DNA of 64,000 nt from Phalacrocorax aristotelis (lineage: Eukaryota > Chordata > Aves > Suliformes > Phalacrocoracidae). Positions 24,451-36,700 of the stretch are shown piece after piece; the first letter of the stretch is position 1; every line of letters starts with the position of its first letter. A program made the position numbers and the translations under genes. The DNA is taken from positions 39,850,512-39,914,511 of the forward strand of contig NC_134281.1 of NCBI RefSeq assembly GCF_949628215.1, written 5' to 3'. Below the pieces are notes generated by a model, which had not been told where the DNA came from, made no database searches, and saw only the letters and a list, made by a program, of their open reading frames with translations.

Positions 24451-27400
24451 TCTCACATATAAGCCACACACAACAGAATTATGCTTTATATGATGAAAAA
24501 TACAAATTTTCTTCATTTATTTCTCATTCCTATATTTGAATGTCCTTAGTTGATGATACATTTCAATGCATTGCTTAAAAATAGATTAATTATTCATTTA
24601 ACTCCTTTCAACAAATCCTGGCACTTTTTAAATTAATTACTAAAACACTTTCACTGTACAATTGGTTTTACATGTATTTGAAGCTCACCCATAATACAAT
24701 CGATATACAACAGATTTTTGCAAGCAGCTTATACAAAGAAAATGCTCTTTCTACTGTTTTATTTGAGGTAGGACAGAGAATCTTAAATTCGCCAAGTTTT
24801 AAAAAACCTAGAAGACTTGGCTGTGAAGGTAGCAGTACAGGTCTCTTTAATAATGTGCATTCACATGCACACATCCACATGCACACTACTAAAACTCATA
24901 CTACAGTCTTTTTCAGACAAACAGTTCATAAATGTGACTATTTATCAATTTCCACCCTTTCAGTTATGCTTAGGACCTTCTGGAAACAACATTTATTTTC
25001 ATTTTTTATTAATTTCTAGGCAATATAAAGTTAACACTAGCAGTAGCAACTGCAAACGATGATGCATAGATGATGTTCAACCCATCTGATTTTAGCATGC
25101 TGAATATATTTTCCTGCTCTCAGTCATGACTCAGCCCATCACCATCTTGACCATAATCAAGCAGCTAATGGATTAGCAGTGTGGCAACAGCCAATTACTG
25201 GAACATCAATATTTTCATGCTTTGAAATATCAGAGGTCACAGAGAAAACACAGAAATAAATGTGCTTTTAAATCAAGGCTTTGATTGTTATCTCATTTGA
25301 AAGAGAAAATAGTTATCAGTATGTATTATTATACATAACAGTTAATTATGGTGTATATATCTGTAAAACTTCTGTTATATCAAGATGGTTCACTTTAACC
25401 ACGCAGCGCTTTGCTATTGCAATCAAGCGATTTTTATGAACAAATGTAGCTAATAGTGTGCTACGTATTTACTGCTTCCACAACAGCTACTGTATCATTT
25501 TCTGTATTTTCTTCTTAGTAAGATAAATATTTCTGGGAGTTCTGCTCTAGCCATAAGAGAATTATTTCTGAGATCCACTCTATTTGCATGATGTCTTACA
25601 TCTGACAGCCCACAATGAATAACAGAAATCTCTTCTGCACAAACAACAGTAAGCCCATGGCAGTTATTGCTGTCTGTATTGATACACATTGGATTGTTTC
25701 CTCAAACATGCCAGAAAATACAAAGCTTTTTGCAGGGGATAAGAGGGACACATTTTCATTATTGATGAAAAGTGACTGTAAAACAATAGGAATGTAACTC
25801 AGCCCACAAAAAAGTACCTAAATAACAGGTAAGCTTATCCATAAATCATGGCTGTGCTCTTTGCCCACATTAGTATAATGAGCCACTATACCCCAGGTTT
25901 ACCCCATAAAAACCCATATGGGATAAAATAAGTTTACACAGCAAAACATAAAAAATAAAAAATAAAATTTACACAGCAAAAAGGCTAAGAATGTAGGATA
26001 TTTCTAGTTGAAAATATTTTAGTTAGACTAGAGTTATTCCAAAAATAACTCTTTTCAAACTTATTTTCACATTTTGATGGCATTGAAGTCATTTGTGTAT
26101 GAAGTTTGTAGAAAAATCTGTGACAATTTGACATTTAAAGTGTCAGTTATTGTTGTCTGAGGTCAAGTATACAGGGTTTGATCTTAAGAAGCAGATTTTG
26201 GGGGGAAATACAACATCTTTTATCAAAGACAGTTCAGGGTCAGGTCTGAAGTTCCTCCCAAATGCAAATAGACAAAATATTTCTCTGTCTCTCCCAGTTC
26301 TTTGCCTCGCTTGACCCAGATCTTCCATCTTCCCTTGGTCATTTCACAGACCTTCTCAGTGAATCTCCTCCCCATGTTTTAGAGTCATCTTCCACCTTGA
26401 TTCTCCTCTGAAACTCTCAGTCCTCCAAGATACTCCCATGGAGTCCAGTACCTTCTCAGTGTCACCACATAAATCAGAAGTTCTTCCCAGAGTCTCTTCA
26501 GCAGCACAGTCACCTCCAGAAGGCTGAAGTTCTCCTTTAGACCACTGACCTCTGATTAAAATTTGCAGAGAGCTCTGTAAACCCCACCTAAATATGTCTT
26601 TCTCTACCTTCATTTCAGACTGTCAGACCCTGCCAGAAGACCCTACTTTGCACACAGTACTCATGGCACCTTTGTAATGAAATGTATTCATGACCATTTC
26701 TGTGAAGCATGTGTTGCACATAGCCATTAATGACTTCTTCAAAAAAAACCTGCTCCGAGAGCACCTCACCTGGGGTACCGGCAGGTAGCACCTTCACAGG
26801 CAAAATCTGGGGTGTGGCACCGTGTCCCTGATCCTCACTGTGATTAAGGAGTTCAGTGCTATCTAATTAAGTCAGGGTGTCGGTGTAAGAGCACACAGGA
26901 ATATTTTCCCTTTAAGATTTGTAATTAGCTTCTGTTAACTCTACCCCGAGAGCAAGATCTAATCAGCTGTATCACTGCTTTGTATGGCTCTTCATAAGTA
27001 TGACTGATTGACTGACAAATAAATGAAATGGGGACTGCCACTGTAATGAGATGGAGGATTATCCTACAGGACCAGCCAAAGAGGTTGGGTAAGGTTGAGC
27101 ATCTTATGTAGAATAAACCTCCAGTTCCCACAGTCCTTCTCTTCCAGGCCACCATCCTCTGGCTGGGCAGGAGGCTGTGCTGCTTCCACGGATTTGCTTT
27201 GTAGGAGTCCACTGTCTAATGAACAGATGTCACTGTATGACTGGCCAGCAGACACGCCAAGCCCCACCAGGTCTCTTTCAGTTCTTGTTGCAGTTTACAA
27301 CAGATCTGTTAATCTCAGTGGCACTGGACCAGGATCAGGAAACTGTCTAGCCACAGGAGACACGGAGGTTCCTGTTGGAGCAGGACAAGAATGCAACCCC

Positions 27401-27864
27401 CCCCACAACTGCCTTTTCTCCCAGTGGTCCCCAGTGGCCCTTGACAGAGGCAGCAGCATCAGCAGCTCTTCAGGTGGTGTGCAGGCTAAACTGCCACATG
27501 TGCAGTCATCTTCACCACAGAGAACCTAAATATTGACTTGCACTCATCAGACTGATTGCATATGGCATCTGTTTGTTGGGAGGTTTGGACAAATGACTTT
27601 CATCATGGGATTCTGCAGCAGGGACAGACCAGTATTTTCCAGCAGCCATAGAGATGAGAAAGACTAGCTGCAAATTTCTGAGTAATCACCACATAATCCA
27701 GGGCAGACACTTCCCACTGCAGACAAGGGAGGACCTAAGGTCTTGACCAACATTATGTCCAGCAGCTATCTGCTAGCCTCATGCCCATACAGCCTTATAT
27801 GTACCATATATTCCACATGATGTCACCTGCAGTTTAAGATAAATGGGCTGTTGCTGTATGCTTC
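24451..27864. other. Intergenic DNA with a small A-rich duplication
   Basis: No gene is recognised. At 25,933-25,982 a 14-bp direct repeat TTTACACAGCAAAA flanks about 21 bp of A-rich sequence. At about 27,095-27,529 there is a 144-codon plus-strand open frame, overlapped by minus-strand frames; it has no recognisable domain and I do not call it a gene. Confidence 0.5.
25933..25982 (+). repeat. 14-bp direct repeats flanking an A-rich tract
   Basis: TTTACACAGCAAAA at 25,933-25,946 recurs at 25,968-25,981, separated by CATAAAAAATAAAAAATAAAA. The layout is that of a target-site duplication around a bare A-rich tail, or of a single 35-bp tandem duplication followed by A-tract growth. Confidence 0.75.
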
Positions 27865-28098
27865 TGTGGGAGAACTTATCTTGGGCCGCATATCTCCGGG
27901 ACACAGGGCTCTACCCACCCTGGGGACAGTGATGCACAGACATCAATATGATGGATACAAAATGTCCGTTTATTTGGCTGCGTCACACGCTTATATAGCT
28001 CTTGCGCTTCCTGTTCCTGCCACTCCTATGGGGAGGAGTCTATCTTTCCGTCACATCCCGTGATCTTCCGGTCGCCGATCCCTGTCTATTCCCCTACA
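27865..28098 (-). mobile_element. Retroviral 3' LTR, short, minus strand
   Basis: On the plus strand the element runs TGTGGGAGAACTT ... TTCCCCTACA, so its minus-strand reading starts TGTAGGGG and ends CCCACA (TG...CA termini, 234 bp). In the minus orientation a TATA box (TATATAAG, plus positions 27,991-27,998) is followed about 20 bp later by AATAAA (plus 27,970-27,975), a compact U3-R-U5 layout. Immediately outside its 5' end (plus 28,099-28,112) lies a purine-rich tract, read on the minus strand as ATGGGGAGGGGGAGA, placed exactly where a polypurine tract should abut a 3' LTR. The form suggests a class II (alpha/betaretrovirus-like) avian ERV; that class call is inference. Confidence 0.75.
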
Positions 28099-28300
28099 TC
28101 TCCCCCTCCCCATGCTACTAAAAATTCTACAAAGCTACTTGCGTAAGCGGATACATATTGCGGTCAGGTCTATATTCATGTAACTCTCGCAGGCGCTCTC
28201 TGATTTGTCTTATAACACAGCATAACAATGGCAGCCCACAAGTAACCATGGTTACTACACACAACAATGGGCTAAATTCATCTTTGCTTTCCAGTAAGTT
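28099..28300 (-). pseudogene. Residual env C-terminus of an endogenous retrovirus
   Basis: Between the polypurine tract and about 28,300 the minus strand stays open for some 57 codons and ends in TAG at 28,127-28,129, just upstream of the tract. The reading has a hydrophobic, cysteine-containing stretch followed by a short tail with many charged residues, as expected for the membrane anchor and cytoplasmic tail of an envelope transmembrane subunit. No start codon, surface subunit, gag or pol sequence and no 5' LTR are visible, so this is a 5'-truncated, non-functional remnant. The left limit of homology is uncertain. Confidence 0.5.
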
Positions 28301-29400
28301 TTGCCTACTTATTCTAGCTTTGAACTGGGACTACTGCATGCATCAGCTAAAGATAAAATTATTTCAGAAAGTAGCCAATTAAATTACCTTTATTAAGTAG
28401 CTTTTGATCAAAATATGTTTGTTCATAAAATCTCAGCCATTACAAACGTGAAGGAGAGGAAGATCTGGTCAGTATGAAAGTTTCTGGTAGAAGTCAAGAC
28501 ATCCATTGATTATATTGGTAATTGAATCAGCTCTGTAAAGCATAAATTGATCTAAATGTTGGAATTTCACTGTATAAATGTTAAGATTCCTACAAAAGTT
28601 ACCAATGAAAGATAAGACAAGCACTGAGGGGTGTTGTAAAGGCATTATTGGGGGGGGGGGGGGGGGGGAGAATGGAAATAATAGGCATTGCTTTCCAGTA
28701 AACTACACTGAGGGAAGCTCATGAGGTACTTGGCTCGCATGGAGATATTGCAGCATTCCCCCTTGAAATGAAGAGCTGCTGTTGAAGCATAAGGAGCTAT
28801 AGGAGCTAGGGGAAAAAAAGAGAGGGGGGAAATGGAAACAAAGGAATAATAGGCCAAAAGAAAAAGCATAATTGCAGCAAGAATTTTATCATAGGGAATG
28901 GAACATGAAGAAATGCACAGGACAAGTTTTTTTGTTTTGAATGTACTCAGATGAAACCTAAAATTACTCAAATATTTACATTTTTATCAATGGCTTTAAT
29001 CCATTTTGCCATTTACTTGTACAAAGCCATCTTCCACAACAAGAATATCTGTACTTTTTAAAATAAATTGAGGTTTAAATAAAAAAAAAACACTCAACAT
29101 CACATAAAAAGCTACAGATGGAGTTTTTATATACAGTTATTTGCTCAGTAGATAGAATATTGAATTCTTCACCCATTAAATGTATCCTCACCACAGATTT
29201 GCTGCACCTGCTATTTTACATCTCAGTGTATCCGGTACTGAATATTTATGGTCCATCCCCAAGGAAGTGCAGGCACGGCTGGAGGGGACCATCACAGCAC
29301 AGCAATGACACCTGCTGGAAGTGGTCACCACTGCCCAGCCAGAACTGCATCCCCTCCAGCCAGAACAACTGCATCCCACCTGCACATGCAAAAGGGGTAA
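28301..29400. other. Intergenic DNA with G19 tract
   Basis: There is a 19-G homopolymer at 28,650-28,668 and an A10 run near 29,080. A GC-richer stretch at about 29,255-29,395 contains a loose repeat of CTGCATCCC and CCAGCCAGAAC. No gene is recognised. A 108-codon minus-strand frame (28,645-28,971) starts in AT-rich DNA and runs into the G tract as a proline run; it is not credible as a gene. Confidence 0.5.
28650..28668 (+). repeat. G19 homopolymer
   Basis: Nineteen G residues in a row lie within AT-rich DNA (ATTATT before, AGAATGG after). Such tracts form G-quadruplexes and are prone to assembly length error, so the exact length is uncertain. Confidence 0.85.
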
Positions 29401-29619
29401 CAGACATAAGGAAGTTTTTACAATGAGGGTGGTGAAACACTGGCACAAGTTGCCCAGAGAGGTTGTAGATGCCCCATGCCTGGAAACATCCAAGGTTAGA
29501 TTGGACGGGGTCCTGAGCAACCTGATCTAGGTGAGGATGTCCCTGCTCACTGCAGGGGAGTTGGACTAGATGACCCTTAATGTTCCCTTCCAACCCAAAC
29601 CATTCCATTATTCTATTAC
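29401..29619 (+). repeat. CR1 LINE 3' end fragment
   Basis: This is sense-strand CR1 with blocks in consensus order: ACATAAGGAAGTTTTTAC, GAGGGTGGTGAAACACTGG, TTGCCCAGAGAGGTTGTAG, GAACATCCAAGGTTAGATTGG-like, GGACTAGATGACCCTTAATG, TTCCCTTCCAACCCAAACC, and a terminal CATTCCATTATTCTATTAC. It is the best-preserved CR1 tail in the window and is 5'-truncated at about 29,401. Confidence 0.92.
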
Positions 29620-30728
29620 ATACAGCAAGACATACTGCAGGTACTTGCAACCATTTTAATAGGTCAGTCTTTATTTGGATCCCAAGTAATCAAAGACGTT
29701 GACATTGTACCAAGGAGACACAAGGTACTCCCATGGAAACACTCAAACACTGTGCTTTCACCTGATCTTCCCAGGCTGGAAGCTGGGGACAGTAATGCAA
29801 TGTCCATGAGCTTGAATACATTAGAGCCTCTTGTTTGCAACAGACAGGGACTTCTCATGCCCACGTAGACATCAGTTGTCACAGGCCTGTCCCTTTGGGG
29901 AGGCTGCTGAAGTGACTGCCCTCAGCTAGCCGAGTCCATGGGTATGGTATCATACAAACTGTATCTACAAGTTCACCCTTGTCCCTTACTATGGTGGGAT
30001 CAAGATCTGACTCCTGGACTCACACTTTTCCCTTGCTGTGAGCCACTGTGTCTTTTTGCTTGAGGAGCAAACTGTAAAAGGACAATACTGGCATTTTTAC
30101 AGTTGTTTGCCCAAAGACAATCCCAAGTAGTAAGCAAAGATGATTCATAGTCCTTACGCCTGGCAGTCTGCAGTGTCTCGGGCACCAGAGTCCTTTGTAG
30201 CAATAAAATCTGCTCACGTTTGTGTGAGGGGACGTTTTTCATGTTTCCCTCATGCAGTGCAAGCTGCAGTAACAAACCCAGCTTTGTTCTGAGAAGCGTG
30301 TTGTCATCAGCAGAGTCTGCAAGGCAAGACCATAGCCCTGAGACTCCCACTCCTCAGGAATGACTTGAGGAACTGTTTTTCATCATTTAAAACAATTCAG
30401 ATTTTTTTTTAAAAAAAAGTTTTTAAAAAACCCAAAGTGTTAAAAGAACAGATTAAAGAAGGAAATCAAGATCATTAAAAGATGAGAAGGAGCTGGTCAA
30501 CTGCAGAGCAGAGCACAACAGAGCGGATGAAGAGGCAGGGGAATGGCAGTGCACATATACATAGGAATCCTTGAAAAATTCAAAACTTGGAAACTTTTGC
30601 CAGTGTCAGTGGATTTACTCATTTTACTCAGGAGACTTTAACCTCAAACAAAGCAAAAAACCTACTTTACCTCAGAAATAAATCAGGTTTTCAAAGCCAT
30701 ATGGATGTTTTATTTTTGTCTTGAGCGT

Positions 30729-30741
30729 GTTGCCATGCAAC
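30729..30741. promoter_or_regulatory. RFX X-box-like palindrome
   Basis: GTTGCCATGCAAC joins a GTTGCC half-site to a GCAAC half-site, close to the RFX consensus GTTGCCATGGCAAC with one base missing from the second arm. RFX factors bind such sites in enhancers and ciliary gene promoters. No nearby gene is visible, so any role would be distal. A single motif can occur by chance. Confidence 0.35.
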
Positions 30742-33700
30742 TTAGAGAGGCATCAGCTCCCTCGCAATGATTGCCGTGAAACTTCCATCCAATTCACTTC
30801 ATTGTGTTACTTGATATGAGTTTTGAATGACCTCATATCCATCTGCCTATATTCTATTTAGTTCTCTACTTTTAAACAAGCAAACCACAACATCTTGACC
30901 TTTCTTTTAGTCACTTCTCCTCAGCAGTGCTATTGAAGACAGAGAAGTTAGACTATTACTTACAGTGGCTATTAAATCTCAGGAGTACTCTCTTATTTTA
31001 TTGACATTACAGCACCCTGCCACATAAACCAAAGAGACCCACAAGGTCTTTGCGTATAAAAATTGGTTTTCTGAGATATTTGGATCCAACAAACAAAGAA
31101 TAAAGACCCAATAGCTAAAAAATATGTAGGACAGTATGCCCTTCTTAAGATAACCATTGAAGCAGATTAGCAGGAGATGCATCGTTCTCCATCCTCAGAG
31201 GTCTAGGTCTGTAAATTAAAACTGGATATCTGTTTACAAAAAACTTCACCCCTGAAGAAAGTGTTTAGATCGCATGCAGAAATATGTGGACATTGTTTGA
31301 TCTCTCAGGGTCAGGAGTAAGGCTGGAGAACAGAGTGGCAGAGCAAGAGGGATCAATAGCCATTATTAAAATCAAATCATATGCAGCACAGACAGACTAT
31401 TAAAGTTTACATGAGAAAAATCTTTGCAGGAAAAATATTCTTAAAAGTTAAAAATGTAGAAGAAAAGGGAAGCTAATTCTCTTGTAAACCCTTTCTGCCA
31501 TGATCTAGGATTGAAGAGTGAACTGCAGTGCATTAAGCCCCGCTATTCATTGCCATTACGCTCCTGAATGGGACCCGTACCACATCATTCAGCAGCTGTG
31601 AAGAGAAAGACATAAGCAGTTACCAATTTGTTGACTGGGGCTTTAAATGGACAGGTTCAAACACAGTATGTTTTGTTTCACAAAGGATTCACTGGGGACC
31701 TGCTATAACAATTTATGTTTTGTGGTCCCATGCAGAATACTAATTCTTCTGCATAAAGCCTATCTATGCACACAGGTACAACCAACACTTGTTTCCCACC
31801 ACCCACACCCCCACCAAGTTTAAGGGGCAGAAGGAAAAGCTGTAGTTCTGCTGAAGGTAGAAAGCAGCTCCATAGCACCCCAACCACACCACACCACGGC
31901 CCTAACAATACTTGAACAAATGCCGTAATTGAGCAGAACCTTTGAATTTGAGGGAGAAGGGGCTTGCAAAAAGGGTGCATGAGGGAAACAGAATCTTTGC
32001 CTTGCAGATTCTTGCAAAATCTTTTGCCTTGCACCAAAACTAATAGCAGGGTTTGCCTATGTATCTGATATCTTGACCTTCTTACCATAGGGATATGGTA
32101 TGAGACGCAGAACAAAATACTGCACAGTAAATCCAGTGGAGGCTCAGGACTTCACTGCTAGAGACAGTGCTGAACTGTCTGTGGTAGGGGACAGCACAGA
32201 GGACAACTGCATAGCTGAGAGGGGAAAAGGGAACTTCACCCATGTCCCGGACTGAAATACGAAAGAGTAACTAAAATAGGTTAGGGAAATAGCATTGCCA
32301 GGTGGGTGCAGACCAACAGCCCCTTGCAAAGCAGACTGAAACTGGAAATCTGCACTGCTGCAGCTTGTTGGTGCAGTCTGAGAGCAGACTTTGGGGAGAG
32401 ATCTCGAAGCCATGCAGCCCAGGGTCTTCTGTTTCCAGGCCATGCAATAATCAGTGGAGAGGAGGGAGATCCCCCTTCTCCATGTTACTTTTGGAGGACA
32501 AATAAGGTATAACAGAAGGCAACAAACATGCCATGCATCAGCTCTTGGCACTGCCAATGTTCATGCTTTGTTTCTCAGGTTTGCCCGAGCACCTTTCCCC
32601 AGTAAAGCTGGGAGAGCATTGCTAGGTTTTCTGCTTCAGTTGCACCTTGGAAGAGCAGGGTGTTATAATCAAATACTCCCAAGTTATTAAGAATATATCA
32701 TGAATATACAGAGTGTGTAGTTTATAACTACAGTGACTTGGTGATGATGCACTGCTGCTTTCTCAGTGGAGAGAAGTCATGGGTCACACTGCTGATATTA
32801 CTGCTTTTGTCTTTTTCTAGGGAAGATGGCACACAAACAATGCCACCTCCTGGAGCCTTCACATTTTCTTTCTCTATTTCAGTGTTTTTTAATATGAGAT
32901 AAAAGTCAGACTTAACTGTCTCCCTAAAATGTCTGTATGGGAGCAACATCACAGAGTGATTTTAGGGATGGTGGGCATCCAAACGAAGCCTGTATACAAG
33001 CATGGTGTATCTGCAGAAAGGACATGCATTTATTTTAAATTCTAATGAAAATATAGAGAGGCATTTTTATTTCTTCCTTCTGAGCATATGTAGAATTTTA
33101 ACATGAGTATTTTATTAAAAAGCAGCCTGAGTTATGAATCATTCATAGCAAATGACTGACTCCCACACATTGGCAGAATGACCCATGGTTAGCTTATTCA
33201 CTGGCAACAAATAAAGCTGTGCTTAATGAACCCAGACAGGTTATTCTGAAGGCATGGAAGAAGCAAAATCAGGTGCATTTTTAGGATTCAAAAAAAAGTT
33301 ATATATTTTGCCAGGATCTCACTGGGGTTTTTTCCCTTTTTTAAATAATGAATGAAGTTGTTTTAACGTAGCGTTAATGCTGGGAGTGCTGGGTGAAGAA
33401 ATTCAATTGAAAGCCTGTCACAGAACTCTCTTGTTTCCCTGACAAGAGTTGTCATGTTCCTGTGACACCTGATGTGCAGAGCACCAACTGATAAATAGCT
33501 TAAAGATGAAATTGTCAGTCTCCATTACCTTGCACCAGCAATTACCCGGTGCAGTGGCCTGGGGTGCCGGGCCAGAGACCCACGGGTCCTCCTGATGGAG
33601 AGGGAGGGTGGGAGCACATCAGTGCAGAATCCTCTCACTGGGGGACCAGAGGAGCAATTTCACAGCCTCGTGCAGCGGGACTCTTCAGAGGTTTGTTGGT

Positions 33701-36700
33701 AACGGTGATTCTGGGATCCTTCTTTTTGCTGTGCTTACAGCAGAGAAAGAACCACAGAAGACTGAACATGCAGGGTAAAAAACATTGAAGGAAAAAGGGG
33801 ACATAAAAGAATACATGGATATCTTTAGCTTTAGGGGGGAAAAAACTGCACATGCTCATAGAAATTAGCGCCAAAGTTTTAAGTTGGATACCTCCTGGGA
33901 GGTAATTTAAATCAAAAAGTTTCCAGCTGTAAATGAATTTTATATTACTTAGAACTAAGGCGATGGCACTAACCTAGTCTGCCACCTTCATTCCCCACTG
34001 ACAGGAGAGGAAACATCCGAAAAACCCATGCTATTGGGCAATACTTTTCTGGCTACTTCGGGGAGACTCTGGGAATGGCTGTACTATAACCATAGCAACG
34101 TAGAGATTTTGCACAGGACTCAAAACTGCTGTTATTAACAAAAAAGCAGAGCTGCTAACACAATAAAGACAAAATTTTTTTCTACTCACGTTAAATGGAG
34201 CCAGGTGTGTTGAACCAGCACCATTTTGATTTTGGCTGAGGCAGGGTTTGGAGCTGCAGGAGCAAGGAGAGGAAGCTGGGTGGGATTAGTGTGAGCCTGG
34301 GAGTGCAGCACATGCACACTGCCAGGGCTTACTTTTGGGTAAACGCATTCAGGCTTTGACATCATCTGTATGACCAGTCTGGTGGTCTGTGGTGAGAAGG
34401 ACTCCACCTTCTCCAAGGTCCACAGAAGGGACTGGTGGGGTTTTATTTCTTCTGAGGGGAAGGGGACAATACTGGGCTCTGCTGTAGGGTTTGGGTTGAA
34501 GTTAGACAAAGCCATGGCTGGCTGATTCCATCCTGGAGATAGACCTGCTTCAAGTGGGAGACCTCCAGAAATCCCTTCTGCATACATATATAAATATACA
34601 CCTCTGCTTCACTCAGTATTTGCATTGTCCTCTTGCCAGGAGTTTGTGTTGAATTCAGGATCTGATCCAACCTCATGGAAAAGTGTGATTAATAAATCTC
34701 AGAGAGCTTTTGGGAAAAAAAAAAAAATCTGTCCTGTGGAGGTGGAGAGCACTTATCTGTTGAGATTATGTCAATCCACAGAAGTCTCTCTGGCTTCTGA
34801 CCAGGAGACCCAGTATCTCTCTGGAGTGGGCTCTGAGTCTGGATTCATTTGACTTCATTTAGTTTGGTGTGGTGTGTTGGTTTGAAGCATGATGTGAACT
34901 GAAATTGCACTTTGAATTCCTTATTCTATTTGTAATTGCAATTTAAGGAAAAACAAAGTTTATTCATGAGTTTTCTTCTACAGTAAAAGAAAGAAGAGGG
35001 AGGGAAAAAGAATTCTCTTTTGCGGCCATTCATTTTTCTGTAAATAGGACACTTGTCAAAATGACTTTGTGTGTCTGATGTTACTGTAATTGAGTGTTCT
35101 GGAAAAAGAGATACTGTCTTCACTGAAATGTGCGAATTTGTAGCAGAATTGGCTGTAAAAACGAAATTGCTTTTGCATTCTGTCTGGTAAGCAGCAATGT
35201 ATGTGAATTCACAAATTCTCTGGCAGTGAAAGAACACTCATGATTCTCCTTGACATCCTGAGAATCAGGTCGCATATCTGCACCCCTAAGATATGACCAG
35301 CAAGCCATGGAGGACCCTCCTGACCATTCACTCTTTGGGTTTGTTCAGTTCCTTACCTGAACCAAATTATTACTTTTTTAAAATTTATTTTGTCAAAACA
35401 GAATTTCAAGAAGCAGCAAGATATTTCATTTCAGTAAGACGCAAAAAGAAAAACAGCAAAAATGAACTACGGGAGGAAGGACACCACTCAGAAATTGGAG
35501 GAGGGGTCAGCAGCCTAATTCTGACGTCACAGAGTCCTAAACTGGTACAACTTTATGTCCATTAACAAAAATATAGGTCAAATAGTAATACACTAGATAA
35601 AATTAGTACAAAAATGTTTAGGTACAATTTCTTTTGGAAATGTTCCTTACTCTTTAAATATACTACTGGCACATTTCCATCAACTGGGATATGTGTGGAT
35701 GGACTATATCACTTGTTTTCAGAGACAGAATTCCAAAGTAAGTGATACTTTGCCAAATACATTTTATTTGTATGTACACAGTAGAAAATAATGATGAAAA
35801 CTGACTGGTTATAAGGGGTTAATTATTTCTGTGACCAAGTTACACTTTTGTCTATTTAAAACCAAATTTCTAGGAGTAAATGCTGATCTGCAAAATTTTC
35901 CACACAGTGCTGTTGATTTCAAGGAGGGCAGAGTCTGTGAAAAGACAAATAAAAGATTTTGACAAAGCAAAGAAACATCCCCATGAAGAGCTGGAAACTT
36001 CTGAAGCCCTCCAGGTACGTCTGAGCGAAATATCCCTGCTGTGCTGCTGCAGACAGGCGCTTTTGCAGCAGCGAGGTGCTCAGATGCCATGGTGACAAAT
36101 GTTCCTCGAGAAGGTGAGCAGAGTAAATCTAACAGATCCTCCCGTCGCACGGAATCCAGCCACACGCTAATTAGTGGTGATACCATGCAGTGTAAGAAGA
36201 GCAGGGGAGAATGAGCATGGGAAAGGTTAATCACATCTTGTTTTGCTTGACAATGACTTCTTAAATGATGAACCCTTTCCAACCTGGCTTTTAAAAAATA
36301 CATATTAGATCTTCTTTTCACATGCTTCACCTTTACTTTTACTGTACTTGCCCATTAAATGCTTTTGCTCAAACATATTTGTATTCTAAATAAGTTTCTT
36401 TGAACCACAGTAATTATAACCGTCAACTGGGGCACTATTTATTCTGCATCTCACCTACATGGTGTTCAAATATACCTTTTGGAAATTATAAATATTGGCT
36501 TATTTGTGTGTATTTTTCTTAAACACATCACCTTCCTTTAAGCATCAGGTTTAGAGAGTATGTCTTCTGCTTTTCCTGCTGGGACCCTTAATACTCCTTC
36601 AGTGACATGGCACGGGAGCACAGAGCCACCACCTGCCCAGAGCCCATCAGACATCATCATTCTCAAACATCACACACATGTCATCATTATAACCAGTCCC

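Noticed and set aside
29246-29650. 134-codon minus-strand open frame
   Set aside because: Runs antisense through the CR1 3' untranslated fragment; a known type of spurious frame.
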